DNA of 64,000 nt from Bactericera cockerelli (Eukaryota > Arthropoda > Insecta > Hemiptera > Triozidae), in assembly GCA_024516035.1 (NCBI GenBank), contig CM044961.1:37475112-37539111 (forward strand), in the 5' to 3' direction. The translations under genes and the position numbers were made by a program. The notes beneath the pieces were generated by a model. It saw only the letters and a list, made by a program, of their open reading frames with translations, was not told where the DNA came from and searched no databases. Shown in pieces: positions 22,030 to 33,578 of the stretch (positions are counted from its first letter, which is position 1; every line of letters starts with the position of its first letter).

Positions 22030-22385
22030 GATTGGAGGTGTCAGTTATTTGGTCCAATTTTGAGAAATAGATGATTGAAGGTGTCAACTGATTGGTGCAA
22101 TTTTGAGAAATAGACGATTGAAAGTGTCAGTTCATTGGTCCAATTTTGAGGAGTAGATGATTAGAGGTGTCAACTAATTGGTCCAGTTTTGAGAAGTAGA
22201 TGATTGAAGATGTCAACTTTTGATTGATCCACTTTTGAGATATAATGGAGATTTTTAATTTGTCCTTTTCGAGAAGTGAGATGCCTGGAAGTGTCAACTT
22301 TTAAATGATCGAATTCGAGAAATGATGATTGGAGGTGTCACCTCAACTTTTGATTGGTCCAATTTGAGAAGTAACAGATGTGTGG
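22030..22385. repeat. About 50-bp minisatellite immediately upstream of gene A start codon
   Basis: About seven degenerate units contain GATTGGAGGTGTCA, then TTGGTCCAATTTTGAGAA. The array begins within a base or two of the ATG (22029), so it would form the 5' UTR or promoter of gene A on the minus strand. Confidence 0.8.
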
Positions 22386-23325
22386 CTTTTAACATAAGTC
22401 GACAAGTGTATTGAATGGAGGGGATTTGTTTTTTTTTTTTTAATGATACCTATCACAATATCACAATGCCTTTCTTTTTACAAAATATATCTTCTATTTT
22501 TACAAGAGGTTTTTATGTATACTTGGTTATTACAATCTATACTTTTAAAAAGTACAAGTTACCACAGTATTAACACTCAGTTACATAATATATCTTACGA
22601 GTTAAAGCCAACGATGAACCACTACTTAGTTATAAACAATATATAGTTTTCACACAATGTGACAGTAGTCACATTGGGAGGTTACTGAGATGTAAGGACT
22701 CAAGCACAAGTGCAGAGTATTCTAATTTCTACAGTGGAGGAGGACTCTGCTAATAACTCTAGAGCCTATCTACCAATATTATTTTCAATGAAAATTATTA
22801 GCGAAAACAGTAGAGTGACTTGGTTGCTTTGAAAGTGGTATTTTTGAATTTTGTGTCAACCTCTAATTATATTAGTAGGTTATCAGAAGAAGAATTTTGC
22901 TCTCAACAATAAAGCGACTCGTTTGAGTCTTTTATCTTCAATCTGTTGCTGTTATATTTGAAGTTTGAATTTCACACATCAAGATGGAATAAATCAGCTA
23001 AATCTGCTTAAAATAAGAAACTCTATTTCTATGCATCTCCACACTGCATCAAAGCGCTTCTTTTCTTTATCAGGAAATCGAAGCAAGACAACAAACAGTG
23101 TTTGGACTTATATTAGCAACGCATGGAACAATTCACAACGTTTGGAAATACTTCGATGTTGTCTCTTCAAAAATGATAAGGAGATCAACCTAAAAAGCTT
23201 TTGAAATGCTCAAAATATCTGAAATCGACGATTTTGAAAGACCGAAACGATGATTATGGGCGTGTCTTTTTTTTGGCCTAATGCGACTCTTTGTCTTGAG
23301 CAAACAATTTTGTGATGACTTTTGA
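22386..23325. other. Intergenic, no gene seen
   Basis: AT-rich sequence between genes A and B. Open frames here have no splice-site, signal-peptide or family support. Confidence 0.5.
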
Positions 23326-23326
23326 G

Positions 23327-23765
23327 TCCCAAAAAATCAAATTTGATAGAATTAATGTGATTTTTTTATCATCATCATAGGGTGGCGTCATCGTGAACTA
23401 TGGTAGCACGACAGTGGAGGAATGACTCAGCACTTCTACCACTATCTTACACTATTGTAATCTGTAACTATAGGTAGGTACTTATTGTGTGATTTGTAAA
23501 AATGTTTACTATAAAATAAATTTGTTGAGAAATAAATATATATATACATTCTTGATCCAAAAAATCAAATTTGATAGAATTAATGTGATTTTTTTATCAT
23601 CATCATAGGGTGGCGTCATCGTGAACTATGGTAGCACGACAGTGGAGGAATGACTCAGCACTTCTACCACTATCTTACACTATGTAATCTGTAACTATAG
23701 GTAGGTACTTATTGTGTGATTTGTAAAAATGTTTACTATAAAAATAAAGTTGAAAATAAATAATA
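23327..23765 (+). repeat. Direct duplication of about 195 bp, spaced 229 bp
   Basis: The block from CAAATTTGATAGAATTAATG through TAGGGTGGCGTCATCGTGAA to ACTATAGGTAGGTACTTATT and a TTACTATAAAATAAA end occurs twice with almost no differences. The copies end in AT-rich, AATAAA-containing tails, so this could be two tandem retroelement 3' ends. Confidence 0.8.
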
Positions 23766-24776
23766 CTTCATTCTTACAATAAATAAGTAAATTAGAGACA
23801 TACTAAAAATAGTTAAAATGTAGATTGTTAATAACTTTAGACACACATTCATTTAAAAATTCAATGACAGAATCGAAACAATCTGTCACCTTTTGTAGAA
23901 ATATAGATGCAATATTCTATTAAAAACACCTAAACAATAGTAATACACACTTATGTATGTATACTGCCTGATTAGGACAAAGACATTTTATTCTAATAGT
24001 TGTATAGACGTATATGCTATAGTCTTATGCTATTTTTGTATTCATTTGCAGCAGTTTTACTGAAAAGACGTATGCCTTTCATAATTATGTTCTTTTGAGG
24101 AGTTCCATTTACTGAGTTGGACTCCGCTCTGTAGTTTTAAGAAAACGTGTCACAATTCTTCAAGTAAGCATTTGGTGATAAAGTATAGAAGTGTGTTTTG
24201 AATACTGTTTCAAATTGTTTGGTTGTTTCAGTTGAATTTGATTTGAATACTTTTGATTTTTCTATTGCCGATTTCAGCCATAGAAGTGTTAACAATTTAA
24301 TTTAATCAAAAATAAAAAAAATGGAAAAACAAATGACCAAGTGCTTAAATTTCCTATTTTCGTATATAAGATTCCTTGAATCATAATTAAAAATATAAAA
24401 TCATAATTAAAATAAATTGCTGTTCAGCTAGTTTATATACAAATTTATAATGTAATTTTTACAGTGTGTAAAACGAGGTTATTGCCAGTACTTTGTGTCT
24501 GAAACATTGTGAATTCACACCATCTACACTCAAACCTACAGATGATATTTTTATAGAAATGGACAATCTAGCCATCTACACTGAAACCGACAAATGAAGT
24601 TTTATAGAAATGGCTCCAAAATATGTACACGCATACACACACAAACACAAATTCAACAGAAAACGATGAGTATTACCTCATAAACTAAGACAAATATCTC
24701 TTCAGAAGTTTTCATAAGCTTAGAAGATAATATTATTAAGAAATATTATTACTGTACAGATAAAAAGAATCATATT
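23766..24776. other. Intergenic, no gene seen
   Basis: AT-rich DNA. The only structure I see is a doubled block near 24530-24600 (CATCTACACT and ACAAATGAAG-like, then TTTTATAGAAATGG twice). Confidence 0.45.
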
Positions 24777-25510
24777 ATTCTTTCTGTTTATACTGATTAA
24801 AATAGAGAGGTTAGTTGATGGCATGGTTAATCAGAACTATTACCTGCTGATGAGAACAAATAAGCTTGAAACAGCTATGTTCTGATATTCATGTACAACT
24901 AGTACAACTTCTCACTTTTCTGTTTATTACTGATTCAATTCAATTCAAATTCATAAAACTAGCTAATCTTTTTCTTTCACTTTGCTGTCTTTGTCTATTC
25001 CCACACCTAGTTGGGGTTGGCATTGGTCAACCTTTTGCTCAGGGTTGAAATTGGTTGGTTTCACTCCTGATTCCACTTTTTACGTCTGGATACCCTTCCT
25101 GCTTTCTGACTTCTAATCTGTTGAGGGCACCAATAATAATAATTTCTTTGTAATATTTTTATTAAAAAATAAATACTACAATTAAATATTATTACTAAAT
25201 ACTATTTAATATTATAATAATATTTAATATTATTACTACTACTACTACTTCTTCTGCTACTAATAATAATTTCGTGGTCCTACCGTAATTTCGATGGTAC
25301 CACCAAGGGGGGTGGTCACGGGATAGAACATGGCACACGGTCAAGTCCGCCAACTGGTAACCTCCCCTCATTGCGAAGAGAGCAACACCAGGAGACTTGA
25401 TCATAGATCAGCTCCTGGTGTAACAAGTAACACCCTCTCGGGGGTGCCTCACACCCTCGAGAGAAGATATCTTGGCCAAAATAATAATAATTTTATTCCG
25501 TTTTCAATAA
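24777..25510. repeat. Mixed repeats
   Basis: 24777-24930 is the second copy of the 21617 family. 25020-25090 resembles the repeat at 3000-3110 (GGGTTGGCATTGGTCAA, then GGATACCCTTCCT). 25260-25490 contains GAGCAACACCAGGAGACTTG and a CTCTCGGGGGTGCCTCACAC block that recur at 27710-27800. Trinucleotide (TACTAC) and (ATA) runs separate them. Confidence 0.6.
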
Positions 25511-26460
25511 TATATTATTATTTTTTTAACTGATTGTTATGCTGTGATTTTTAGGAACCACCATATGGTGGGCAGCATGAATATTTGTCTAAAAATAAAT
25601 ATTCTTTTCTTTTTTTAGTATAAAGTTCCGCTAAGTACATTATTTTGTACTTTTCAAGAGATTTGTGTTATTTTATTTTGGCCTGACCAGACAGGTTTCC
25701 GTTCAACATCTCCAGGGAACTTACACTCGACTCACTAATATAATAATCAACATAATAAAAAGCCAGCATGAGTGAGTTGATTCTGAAGGCAGTTGTTGAG
25801 TTATACCTTGTGACGGGGGTTTTCGTACAACTTTTCAATTGGTTCCGCGACATTGGGGAAATATAACTCAAATATCTCGGAAATAAAACATGACAAAAAA
25901 TCATAGAAACCTCAGCATTAGTCAAAGTTGATAGACAATTTGTTCGGTAAAACCTTGACATTACATATTGAGGAATCAGTATCGTCTGTCTCCAGAGTTA
26001 TATCCGACGGCGATGTTCTTTTGAAGGTAAATGATCATCAAAATCCAATGCAATTTTGCTGTATTTTGTGCTTGGTAAAAAATGAAATGTAATAGACTAT
26101 GAAAATATAGAGAAAGAGGTTGTTTATTTTTCAATGGTAATTACCTTGATCCTTGATCACTTTGATAGACCTGTAATTTCAACGTTGGTGTTTCTCCATT
26201 GCTGCAAGGTCGGCTTCCACATTCCATATCTCACGATTTTTCGCTTTTTTACATACTTTTCTAAATATTCAAACAAATTGCTACAATAAAACTCATTTTG
26301 GCACTTAAAAACAAAATTAGGTATTTGTTTAAAATCTTCTATTTTACCGAGTCCATGAGTGCTAAGTCATGTGGAAGCATTGATAGAAGTAATATACTGG
26401 GCTCCTCCCATGTCCTGTGTGTGGTGTTATGTAAAATCTACTCTGTTATTTGATTTAAAT
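25511..26460. other. Intergenic, no gene seen
   Basis: No exon-like segment is convincing on either strand. A minus-strand 97-codon frame at 25668-25961 has no signal peptide, splice context or family resemblance. Confidence 0.4.
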
Positions 26461-26469
26461 TTGTTATAA

Positions 26470-26645
26470 AGAATTATAAAACAGACTGACCTCAGAAGTT
26501 CGGGCGTTGAACCAGCGTTCTCGTAACCTGAAGATAGGTCGTTCGAGTCCCAAGTTCGCGTAATTTTAGTAAGGCTGGTGTGAGTAATTGTGACGTCACA
26601 CAAATCACTTGTAATTGACACAGTATAGGTGTGATAATCTTTTTT
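26470..26645 (+). repeat. tRNA-derived SINE (family with GATCGATAAGGCGG-type head)
   Basis: Contains the B-box-like GGTCGTTCGAGTCCC and the body with AGTAATTGTGACGTCACA and GACACAGTATAGGTGTGATA. Related copies are at 27530-27690 (-), 32600-32750 (+), 40150-40310 (-) and 48906-49050 (+). Confidence 0.65.
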
Positions 26646-26661
26646 TACTAACCCCTTCATT

Positions 26662-26668
26662 TATAAAA
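26662..26668 (+). promoter_or_regulatory. Candidate TATA box of gene B
   Basis: TATAAAA lies in the context CATTTATAAAACACC about 115-140 bases upstream of the gene B start codons, leaving room for a transcription start near 26690 and a short leader. Confidence 0.4.
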
Positions 26669-26782
26669 CACCTAACCCCTCTTTTAGATTGAGAAATGAA
26701 TTTGCTCTTCACTCCGTAAACAAAAAACTAAAAACCCTGACAAAATGAACACCTGACACCTCACCTCAACTTCAAAGCTCCC

Positions 26783-29700
26783 GTGACAAGAGGGAGCACC
26801 ATGCTCCTCTTCCCCATACCAGCTCTACTGGTCGCCCACCTCGTTCAGATTTCTCTCGGTGACAGCGCTCTGCACAATGCTCTCTCGCGACACAAGCGCG
26901 CTCTGGACGAATATGACGACAACATTTTCATGTTCCGCAATCCGAACATTACCATTCCGGTCAACCGCACCCGGATCTCACTCAACCCTGATTGGTTGTA
27001 CTTCACGCATTCGACGCCTCGGTCGACCGCCTACTATGGCCAGAAAGGGCTGACCAAAGAGTGGACCACGTACGCCTGGTTCAATGACCGCGTGACCGTG
27101 TACTTGGACACCTTTCTGAGAGGTGAGTTCTCGTCAGTCCCGGTGGCTCAGTGGTAAAGGCGGCACTCTGTGAATCCAGAGATTTCAGAGGTCGTGGGTT
27201 CGAAACCCAGCCGGGACATGACAAGTTATGCTCCAATTTGGGATTTTTACCATTTAATAAAATGTCTTAGGCTTACTGCTGTGGAATAATTCCTAATCTG
27301 GGCTGAATAGCTATATTAATTTATGCTTTGCCCTTGTTAGATTACCTATTAATGGGTAGTATAAAATATAAGGCAATATTTTTTTTTTCTTTATTCATTT
27401 TGCCTTTTTCCAAACTTATTTGGAGAAGCTTACTTGGAGAATCCAAATTTTAAGCTGCCTGCTTTTTAATTTTGTAACATGTAACCTTCTGTACTTATTT
27501 CTTCTTACATTATTGTAAAACTTATTTAGTTAAAGTTTGAAAAGTTATCATATTTGTGTTAATCACTTTTGTGATATCACAACTACTCAAACTCGCTTTA
27601 CTAAATCTACGCTGAAACCGAGACTTGTACCACCGACCTCCAAGTTTCAAGTCCGCTTCCTTATCGATCAAACTACTGAGGTCGGTTATTTACAAATAAT
27701 AAGAAGAACAGAGCAACACCAGGAGACTTGATCATCAAATTCGCTCCTTCTGTAACACCCTTTCGGGGGTGCTTTACAACCTCGAGAGGAGATACAGCCA
27801 ATAATAATAATAAAAATTCAAGATATCCTCTTCGTGAACAAATTTTTAAGCTGCCCTCTTTTTTCAGGACTGAAGAGGGCGCCCTGGACCACCCACCCGA
27901 CCACCAAGCGCCCATCCACCACGCCCACCACCACCACCCTCTCCGTGTTCGAGCAGATGACCTTGTACAACAAGAAGGACCTCATATTCAAGCTGCCCTG
28001 GGCCTACGCCCCTCACCAGAATTGGCGACACGAGTTCGGAATCGCCCCGAACGCCACTGTCGACATCAACAAAGTCGACATGAAGACGTAAGTGGTTTAT
28101 AATTCAAATTCAATTCAATTCAAATGTTTATTTATTGATTTAAAGTGCATATACAAAACAGTTAACAAAAACCAATTACATTGTGAATCTTAATATATAA
28201 CTGTCAAAGTCACTGACTGACTGACCACTGACTGATCATCGCTCTACAGCCCAAATCGTAAGTCCTAGGAAGCTGAAATTTGGTAGGTAGCTTTGTCTTA
28301 TAGTCTAGATGTGCAATAAGACGGGATTTTTCGAAACTCCCACTACAACACCTGCCATTGGCGAAAAAGGATTTTTTGCTTTCACGGCCATGCCTCGGCC
28401 CGCAAAGCGGGCGACAGCCCGCTATAAAAAAAGAGGAACAAAAAAGTAAGTTTAAAAAAAAGAAGTTAACAATAAATAAAAGAGTATTATAAACAATTTG
28501 TTAGAATAAATTAAACAAGACTTAAGAATCTGTCTCAAAAAACATCCGTTTGAGGTTAGAAATAATAATAATAACAATAAACGAGAAGAGGATGATGTAT
28601 CAAAATGTGAATAAAAATAATAAAATATATAATAATAATAATCTCGGATTATATATACTGCCCCATTGGGACTAATGAGTCCCATTATTGCAGTTGTAAG
28701 CCCTAGACGTATTATTATGTGATCAAATCCCAAATGGAAGCATAACTTGTCATATTTCGGCTGAGTTTCGAATCCACGAACTCTGGATTACCATACAGAT
28801 TTCTTGACCACTGAGCTACCGGGACATACAGTCCCGGTTTATCGTACAGTTGAACTTGAAATACTTGGATATTAGTGAACTATCGCGTTAACCACTTGAC
28901 CAACAATGCGAAACTATCTATCTTCCCCAGGATCCAAGCGTTCGAGCAGAAGTACAAGGTCACGGTGATGTACCAGTGGCCCAACACCCACCCCGGCTAC
29001 CTGGACTGGCTCAACTTCGAGAAGTACAAGCACACGGTCATCTTCAGCGAAGAAATGAGCACCGCTCATCCACCCAACCTAACGGGCGTCAACTTTGAGG
29101 AGTGGTTCTTCCCGCAAGTGCCTCGGATGAAACTGAGCAAGGTGAGTCAAGATTCGATTCTTCGTTCATTCAGTGAATCGAGTCTTCTGAATCTCGCTCA
29201 GTATCCTGATTCGTTGACATGTCTCAGACCAAGCTAAAGGGCGTCGACTTTGAGGAGTGGTTCTTCCCGCAAGTGCCTCGGATGAAACTGAGCAAGGTGA
29301 GTCAAGATTCGATTCTTTGTTCATTCAGTGAATCGAGTTTTCTGAATCCCGCTCAGTATACTGATTCATTGATATAACTTGGCCCAACATGAGTCATGAC
29401 GGGTGTCAACTTTGAGGAGTGGTTCTACTCGCAAGTGCCTCGAATGAAACTGAGCAAAAAGAGTTAAGATTCGATTCTTTGTTCATTCAGTGAATCGAGT
29501 CTTCTGAATCCCGCTCAGTATGCTGATTCATTGATATAACTTGGCCCAACATGACGGGCATCGACTTTGAGGAGTGGTTCTTCCCGCAAGTGCCTCGAAT
29601 GAAACTGAGCAAGGTGAGTCAAGATTCGATTCTTTGTTCAATCAGTGAATCGAGTCTTCTGAAACCCGCTCAGTATCCTGATTCGTTGATATTGTATTGT

Positions 29701-32331
29701 GCGGGGCAATGTCGCCTCAGTTCTGTCCACTTTGCCTCAGGTGGATGGGTTGGATGAAATTTTATTGTGTGTTTAATAAATAAACTGAATGTTAAGAAAA
29801 AAACTACACAACATGTTCACGAGATATCCTGATAGTAAAAATTCATAGTTCATTCGGTGAATCGAGTCTTCTGAATCCCGCTCAGTATGCTGAGGCTGGG
29901 TAAAGGATCGGAAACAACAAAAATCCTCGAAAAATTTGGTCCCACATCAAATCATTTAGAAGGAAAATACTATGGGCTAAGACAAACTGTGCAAAGTTTA
30001 TGTTGGAGATTTAATAGAATGGCATAATAGAATGGCAAGCAGTATTACGCAAGTTAAAGGCAGAAACTTCGTGTAGCGTGTAGCTCTCTCTCTCTCTCTT
30101 TATCAATGTCTATTTCCAGCTGTGGAAAGTGGAGCACCCTTTCATCTTCAACAACTATTCTCTCTTCATCATCATCTTTTTCTCCTCTTTTCATTTTATC
30201 AACTTCTGATTCCAGGTGCCCATTTATTTATGAAATGGTGCTTGAAATTCTCCAAAAGATAATGCATCAACAACTCTTTTTTCTACATTCGTTTTTTCGT
30301 TCTATCAACTTGTAAATTCAGATAGATAACTTATATTATCATCTCCATGACGTAACGGTTGTGACTACTGCCCAGAGATCCTCAGTTCAGAGATCCTCAG
30401 TTCGATCCCCGGTCGGAGCAGACTTTTCACACAGAAATTTCTGTTCCCTCCGCACATGTGAGGCTGGCATTTCCGGCCCCACCCAGGCTGAGTGAAGTTA
30501 ATGTGGGTAGCTGGTACGATACCCAGCGAATGGAGGGTACAACCCCCGGCCTGTCTACCTCAAGTCAGGACGTTAAAACCAAATAGAATCAATGGACATG
30601 AAAGGAGCCTAGACATTGGATCTGAGCGTCCATATAATCCTCTCACCACCGTAATTTAGGTATCAATACCTATCTCACAGACACGAAATTATTATTATTA
30701 CTACTATCTCATGTATTTCATTAATTATTTCCAGGTAGAGAACTTGGAGTATCAGCTGCGGGTGATGCTGGATGATGTGTTTGAGCTGCCCTACCTGGAC
30801 AAGCACCTGTTTGTGGACAACATGAACCACGATGAGCTCATCAAGAGATACAAGAGGTACGGTGACGTCATCAACATAGGCAAAGGTGGTTTGTTTCAGA
30901 AATAAGAGCGCGCGATTAGCTCAGTGGTTAAACACTCGCTTGCCATGCGGAAGGTCCCAGGTTCGAATCCCGCGCCGAAAAAAATTGTATTCTTAATTTG
31001 GTTATAGTTGTTTGTAAAGGATACCTTTAGGCGCGCTCGTGTTGACCCACCTAAATGGGAAGTATTGTGTCACTTCTCGCCCATCAAAGGGAAGGCATAT
31101 TACGGGATGGGCAATCTACAAAACAGACCACAAACGTCTATAGCAGACCCTGTTTCATGGCTATGATATAAAAAAGGCTGTGAAACACTCATCTTCATAA
31201 AGAAAATCAATGGTTCACATTGTTTCCATATAATAAGTAGTTTCTTAATTTCAATTCAATTATTTCATATATGGTTTCAGTGCAATGGTTCATATTGTTT
31301 TCATTCAGGTGGTGCATTTTGTTTCACTTCAGGTGCTTCATTTTGTTTCACTTCAGGTGGTTCATTTTGTTTCACTTCAATGATTCCAGGTTCCGCAGTC
31401 TCCGCAAGCGAGAGTTCCGCACGTGGTACCGCCGCAAGATCTGGGTGCCCTGGAAACATCTGGTCAAGGACGGCATCAGGGATTGGTTCTACAAGCGCAA
31501 CTGCAGTGTGCCCTCTCCGGGCGAGGCCTACTTCAACGAGATCAACAAACAGTTCGAATCCCTGGGCGTGGTAGGTTTATTATCCCTTTGTTTTTTACCC
31601 AACCTCAGAAGCTTGATCGATTAGGCGGCGGACTTGTAACCTGGAGGTTGGCAATTCAATCTGTTTTGATCTATTGTAACCAGTTGATTTTATTTGGTTT
31701 TAACGTCCTGATTGAGATAGTTAGACAGGATAAGTGCATTGGTACTCTAGTGGTTAATGCACTAGTCTGCCAATCTAGGTAGCGTAGGGGTTCGTTGGTT
31801 CGAATACCACCTGTTAACACCTGTGTAGCAACTAAAGAATTACGAGTTAATGTAGCTAATAGTTACTAGCCTGTTTCGGGGTGTGGCACCTGTTGTTAAC
31901 TTATCCGCAGTCCCCTCTTTATTTAAATAAAAACTAACAATTGCTATTTACTTACATATGTACCTTCTTCTGTCCAGGAATTCAACGAGACTCTGTACGG
32001 CTACTTCTACGAATTCGAGAGCTCCTTCCTCCATTGGTACGCCAACACGTACGCCCCACATTGGAACCTGAGCATGGAAGAGGAACACACCTTCGCCTGG
32101 ACCTTGTCCACCCTCTACAGTCCCGTCACGCAGAAGGGAGAGTTCTACATGTTCGAAGACCCCGGCATCGTTTGCATGAACAAGAAGAAGAGGAAGAGAA
32201 GGAGGAGACGCTCGTTTGACAACGTGAGGAAGTACTTTGGGACAGGAGGACTGAAGAGGGAGGACGTTGTGAAGGACTTGGATTCGCCGCTGGAAACATG
32301 GGGAAGATTTTGTGAGGAGGATCAGGGTTGA
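26783..32331 (+). CDS. Gene B: largest secreted protein of the cluster
   Basis: Six exons join in phase: 26783-27122, 27868-28087, 28931-29141, 30735-30856, 31390-31570 and 31978-32331 (475 residues, or 469 from the better-placed ATG at 26801, which follows CACC). From 26801 the first 20 residues (MLLFPIPALLVAHLVQISLG) are a signal peptide, and RHKR at residues 30-33 is a likely furin-type site. Exon 2 opens with a Thr/Pro-rich linker (TTKRPSTTPTTTT), like the TKK-rich linker of gene C. The middle and end are rich in Trp, Tyr, Phe and His. FNETLYGYFYEFESSFLHWY resembles the core of A and C. A polybasic run (KKKRKRRRRR) lies near the C-terminus and could be a second cleavage site. Sequons include NIT, NRT, NAT, NLT, NCS, NET and NLS. 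No known domain is recognised. Confidence 0.85.
27136..27300 (+). repeat. tRNA-derived SINE in gene B intron 1
   Basis: Head with TCCCGGTGGCTCAGTGGTAA (A box) and GTGGGTTCGAAACCC (B box), followed by a body with GGGATTTTTACC. The same family is at 28690-28830 (-), 35480-35670 (-) and 55175-55370 (+), often ending with GGCGATATT plus ATT repeats. Confidence 0.8.
27530..27690 (-). repeat. tRNA-derived SINE in gene B intron 1
   Basis: Minus-orientation copy of the family whose plus copy is at 32600-32750. It contains CATATTTGTGTTAATCACTT, ACTCAAACTCGCTTTACTAA and CGAGACTTGTACCACCGACC. Confidence 0.7.
28190..28430 (+). repeat. Transposable element fragment in gene B intron 2
   Basis: GTCAAAGTCACTGACTGACT and ATCGCTCTACAGCCCAAATC followed by GAAGCTGAAATTTGG, ending with GCCCGCAAAGCGGGCGACAG, the hairpin end of a widespread insect non-autonomous element. 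It has no intact frame. Confidence 0.5.
29080..29900 (+). repeat. About 155- to 162-bp tandem repeats copying the end of gene B exon 3 and its donor
   Basis: The segment reading FEEWFFPQVPRMKLSK followed by GTGAGTCAAGATTCGATTCT occurs four times, with donors at 29142, 29297, (29459) and 29614. In the third copy the donor is mutated to AAAAAGAGTT. A fifth partial copy, intron part only, lies near 29850-29892. The first copy belongs to exon 3 (28931-29141). The next real exon is at 30735, so several donors compete in the same intron. Confidence 0.92.
30344..30690 (+). repeat. tRNA-derived SINE in gene B intron 3
   Basis: Starts with CATGACGTAACGGTTGTGAC, has a B-box-like AGTTCGATCCCCGGTC, then GAGGCTGGCATTTCCGGCCC and a 3' end GACATTGGATCTGAGC. 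Copies: 32845-33190 (+), 36505-36795 (-) and a fragment at 7087-7172. Confidence 0.85.
30906..31190 (+). repeat. tRNA-Gly(GCC)-derived SINE in gene B intron 4
   Basis: The head GCGCGATTAGCTCAGTGGTT has an anticodon-like TTGCCAT and a B box AGGTTCGAATCCC, close to tRNA-Gly. It is followed by a body with GCGCTCGTGTTGACCCACCT and a TTTCATGGCTATGATAT-like end shared with 60270-60560, 12400-12475 and 10050-10085. Because the same body is repeated elsewhere, it is a SINE and not a tRNA gene. Confidence 0.8.
31610..31870 (+). repeat. Two SINE fragments in gene B intron 5
   Basis: 31610-31655 matches the head GCTTGATCGATTAGGCGGCG. 31735-31860 matches the family with ACTCTAGTGGTTAATGCACT and a TTCGTTGGTTCGAATACCAC B box, as at 42965-43130 and, inverted, at 21395-21610. 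Confidence 0.7.
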
Positions 32332-32463
32332 TTTGGTGAAATAATAACTGCCCATGTTTGTGAGATAAGCACACAAAGAGAAATACGTTAATGGACACGT
32401 CAAACAAACCGTCTTAAAAAACCCTATGCGGCTCATTCTTCTATTTCTAATGGGCATTTTTTA

Positions 32464-32469
32464 AATAAA
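32464..32469 (+). terminator. Poly(A) signal of gene B
   Basis: AATAAA lies 133 bases after the TGA of gene B, in AT-rich DNA, and is the first such hexamer downstream of the stop. Confidence 0.55.
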
Positions 32470-32594
32470 TATACATCCGAGGTACAGAATTTTTGCGTTT
32501 TCCATTTCTTGTAACTCATACAAGTCTTCATCTTGCTGTTTTTTTTTTTTTTTTTTCTTCTTCTTTTCTTCTGATATTATGTCTCATATTAGTC

Positions 32595-33200
32595 TAGTAG
32601 CTTGATCGATAAGGCGGCGGACTTGAAACCTGGAGGTCGCTGGTTCAAGTCCCGGATTCAGGGTAGATTCAGTAAAGCGAGTTTAAATAGTTGTGATTTC
32701 ACGAAAGTGATTGACACAAATATGATACCATTAACTTTAACTTATTAGTCTAGTAACCGTGAGAACACAGGAAAGCATACCATCCTAGTTGGAACTCAAA
32801 AATATCTTGAAATTCATTTATCTGGAAATATAATCTCCATAAGAACAATATGCCTCCATGGCGTAAAGATTGTGTCTACTGCTTGTAGTCCAGAGATCTG
32901 AGTTCAATTCTCGGTTAGAGCAGACTTTTCACACAAAATTATGTTCCCTCCAAACACGTGAGGCTGGCATTTCCGGCCCTACAATCCCTATATACGGTGG
33001 GTGAGGTTAATGTGGTACGATTCCGAGCAAATGGAGGGCAAAGTCCCCGTCCTGACCATCTCAAATCAGGACGTTTAAACCACCAAAAAAAATCAATGGA
33101 CATGAAAGGATCCTATACATTGGATCAGGGCGTCCATATAATCCTCTCAACACCATGATATAGCTATCTATGCCTATCTCATAGACACGGAATTATTGTA
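32595..33200 (+). repeat. Two tRNA-derived SINEs between genes B and C
   Basis: 32598-32750: GCTTGATCGATAAGGCGGCG, then CTGGTTCAAGTCCCGGATTC and GTGATTGACACAAATATGAT. 32845-33190: CATGGCGTAAAGATTGTGTC, then GAGGCTGGCATTTCCGGCCC and ATTGGATCAGGGCGTCCATA. They fill the gap between the convergent genes B and C. Confidence 0.8.
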
Positions 33201-33578
33201 AAAGTACAATATAATATTTTAATTGTATCTTAATCCATCAAAAAAACCTTAATCCATCCTGTGCCTAATCCATCAATTGATGCAAAACAAGTTACAAAAC
33301 ATATGTTTGATGCCATCTCTGATGTTTTTATCACAATGACGTGAAATAGTGTTAAATGGTGTAAAACTCTAGAATGAAATAATAAAAATACCATACTAAG
33401 GGCGAAATTAATAGACAAATACTATAACTTAAGTCATTGCTAAGCTTCGGTGTTCCCTATCTTACACAATATGCACTCCGTGACTTAGCGCCACAGAGGT
33501 ATTACAAGAACGTCTTTTAATTCCACCCTAAAAGAGAGAAAGAATCTATAAAATGAAAACACTGCAAATTTGGAATTC

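Noticed and set aside
30906..30975. tRNA-Gly(GCC) gene
   Set aside because: The head is tRNA-like, but the acceptor stem does not close cleanly and the downstream body is shared with other copies, so it is a SINE.
31948..32457. 169-codon minus-strand frame
   Set aside because: It is antisense to the phase-matched last exon of gene B.
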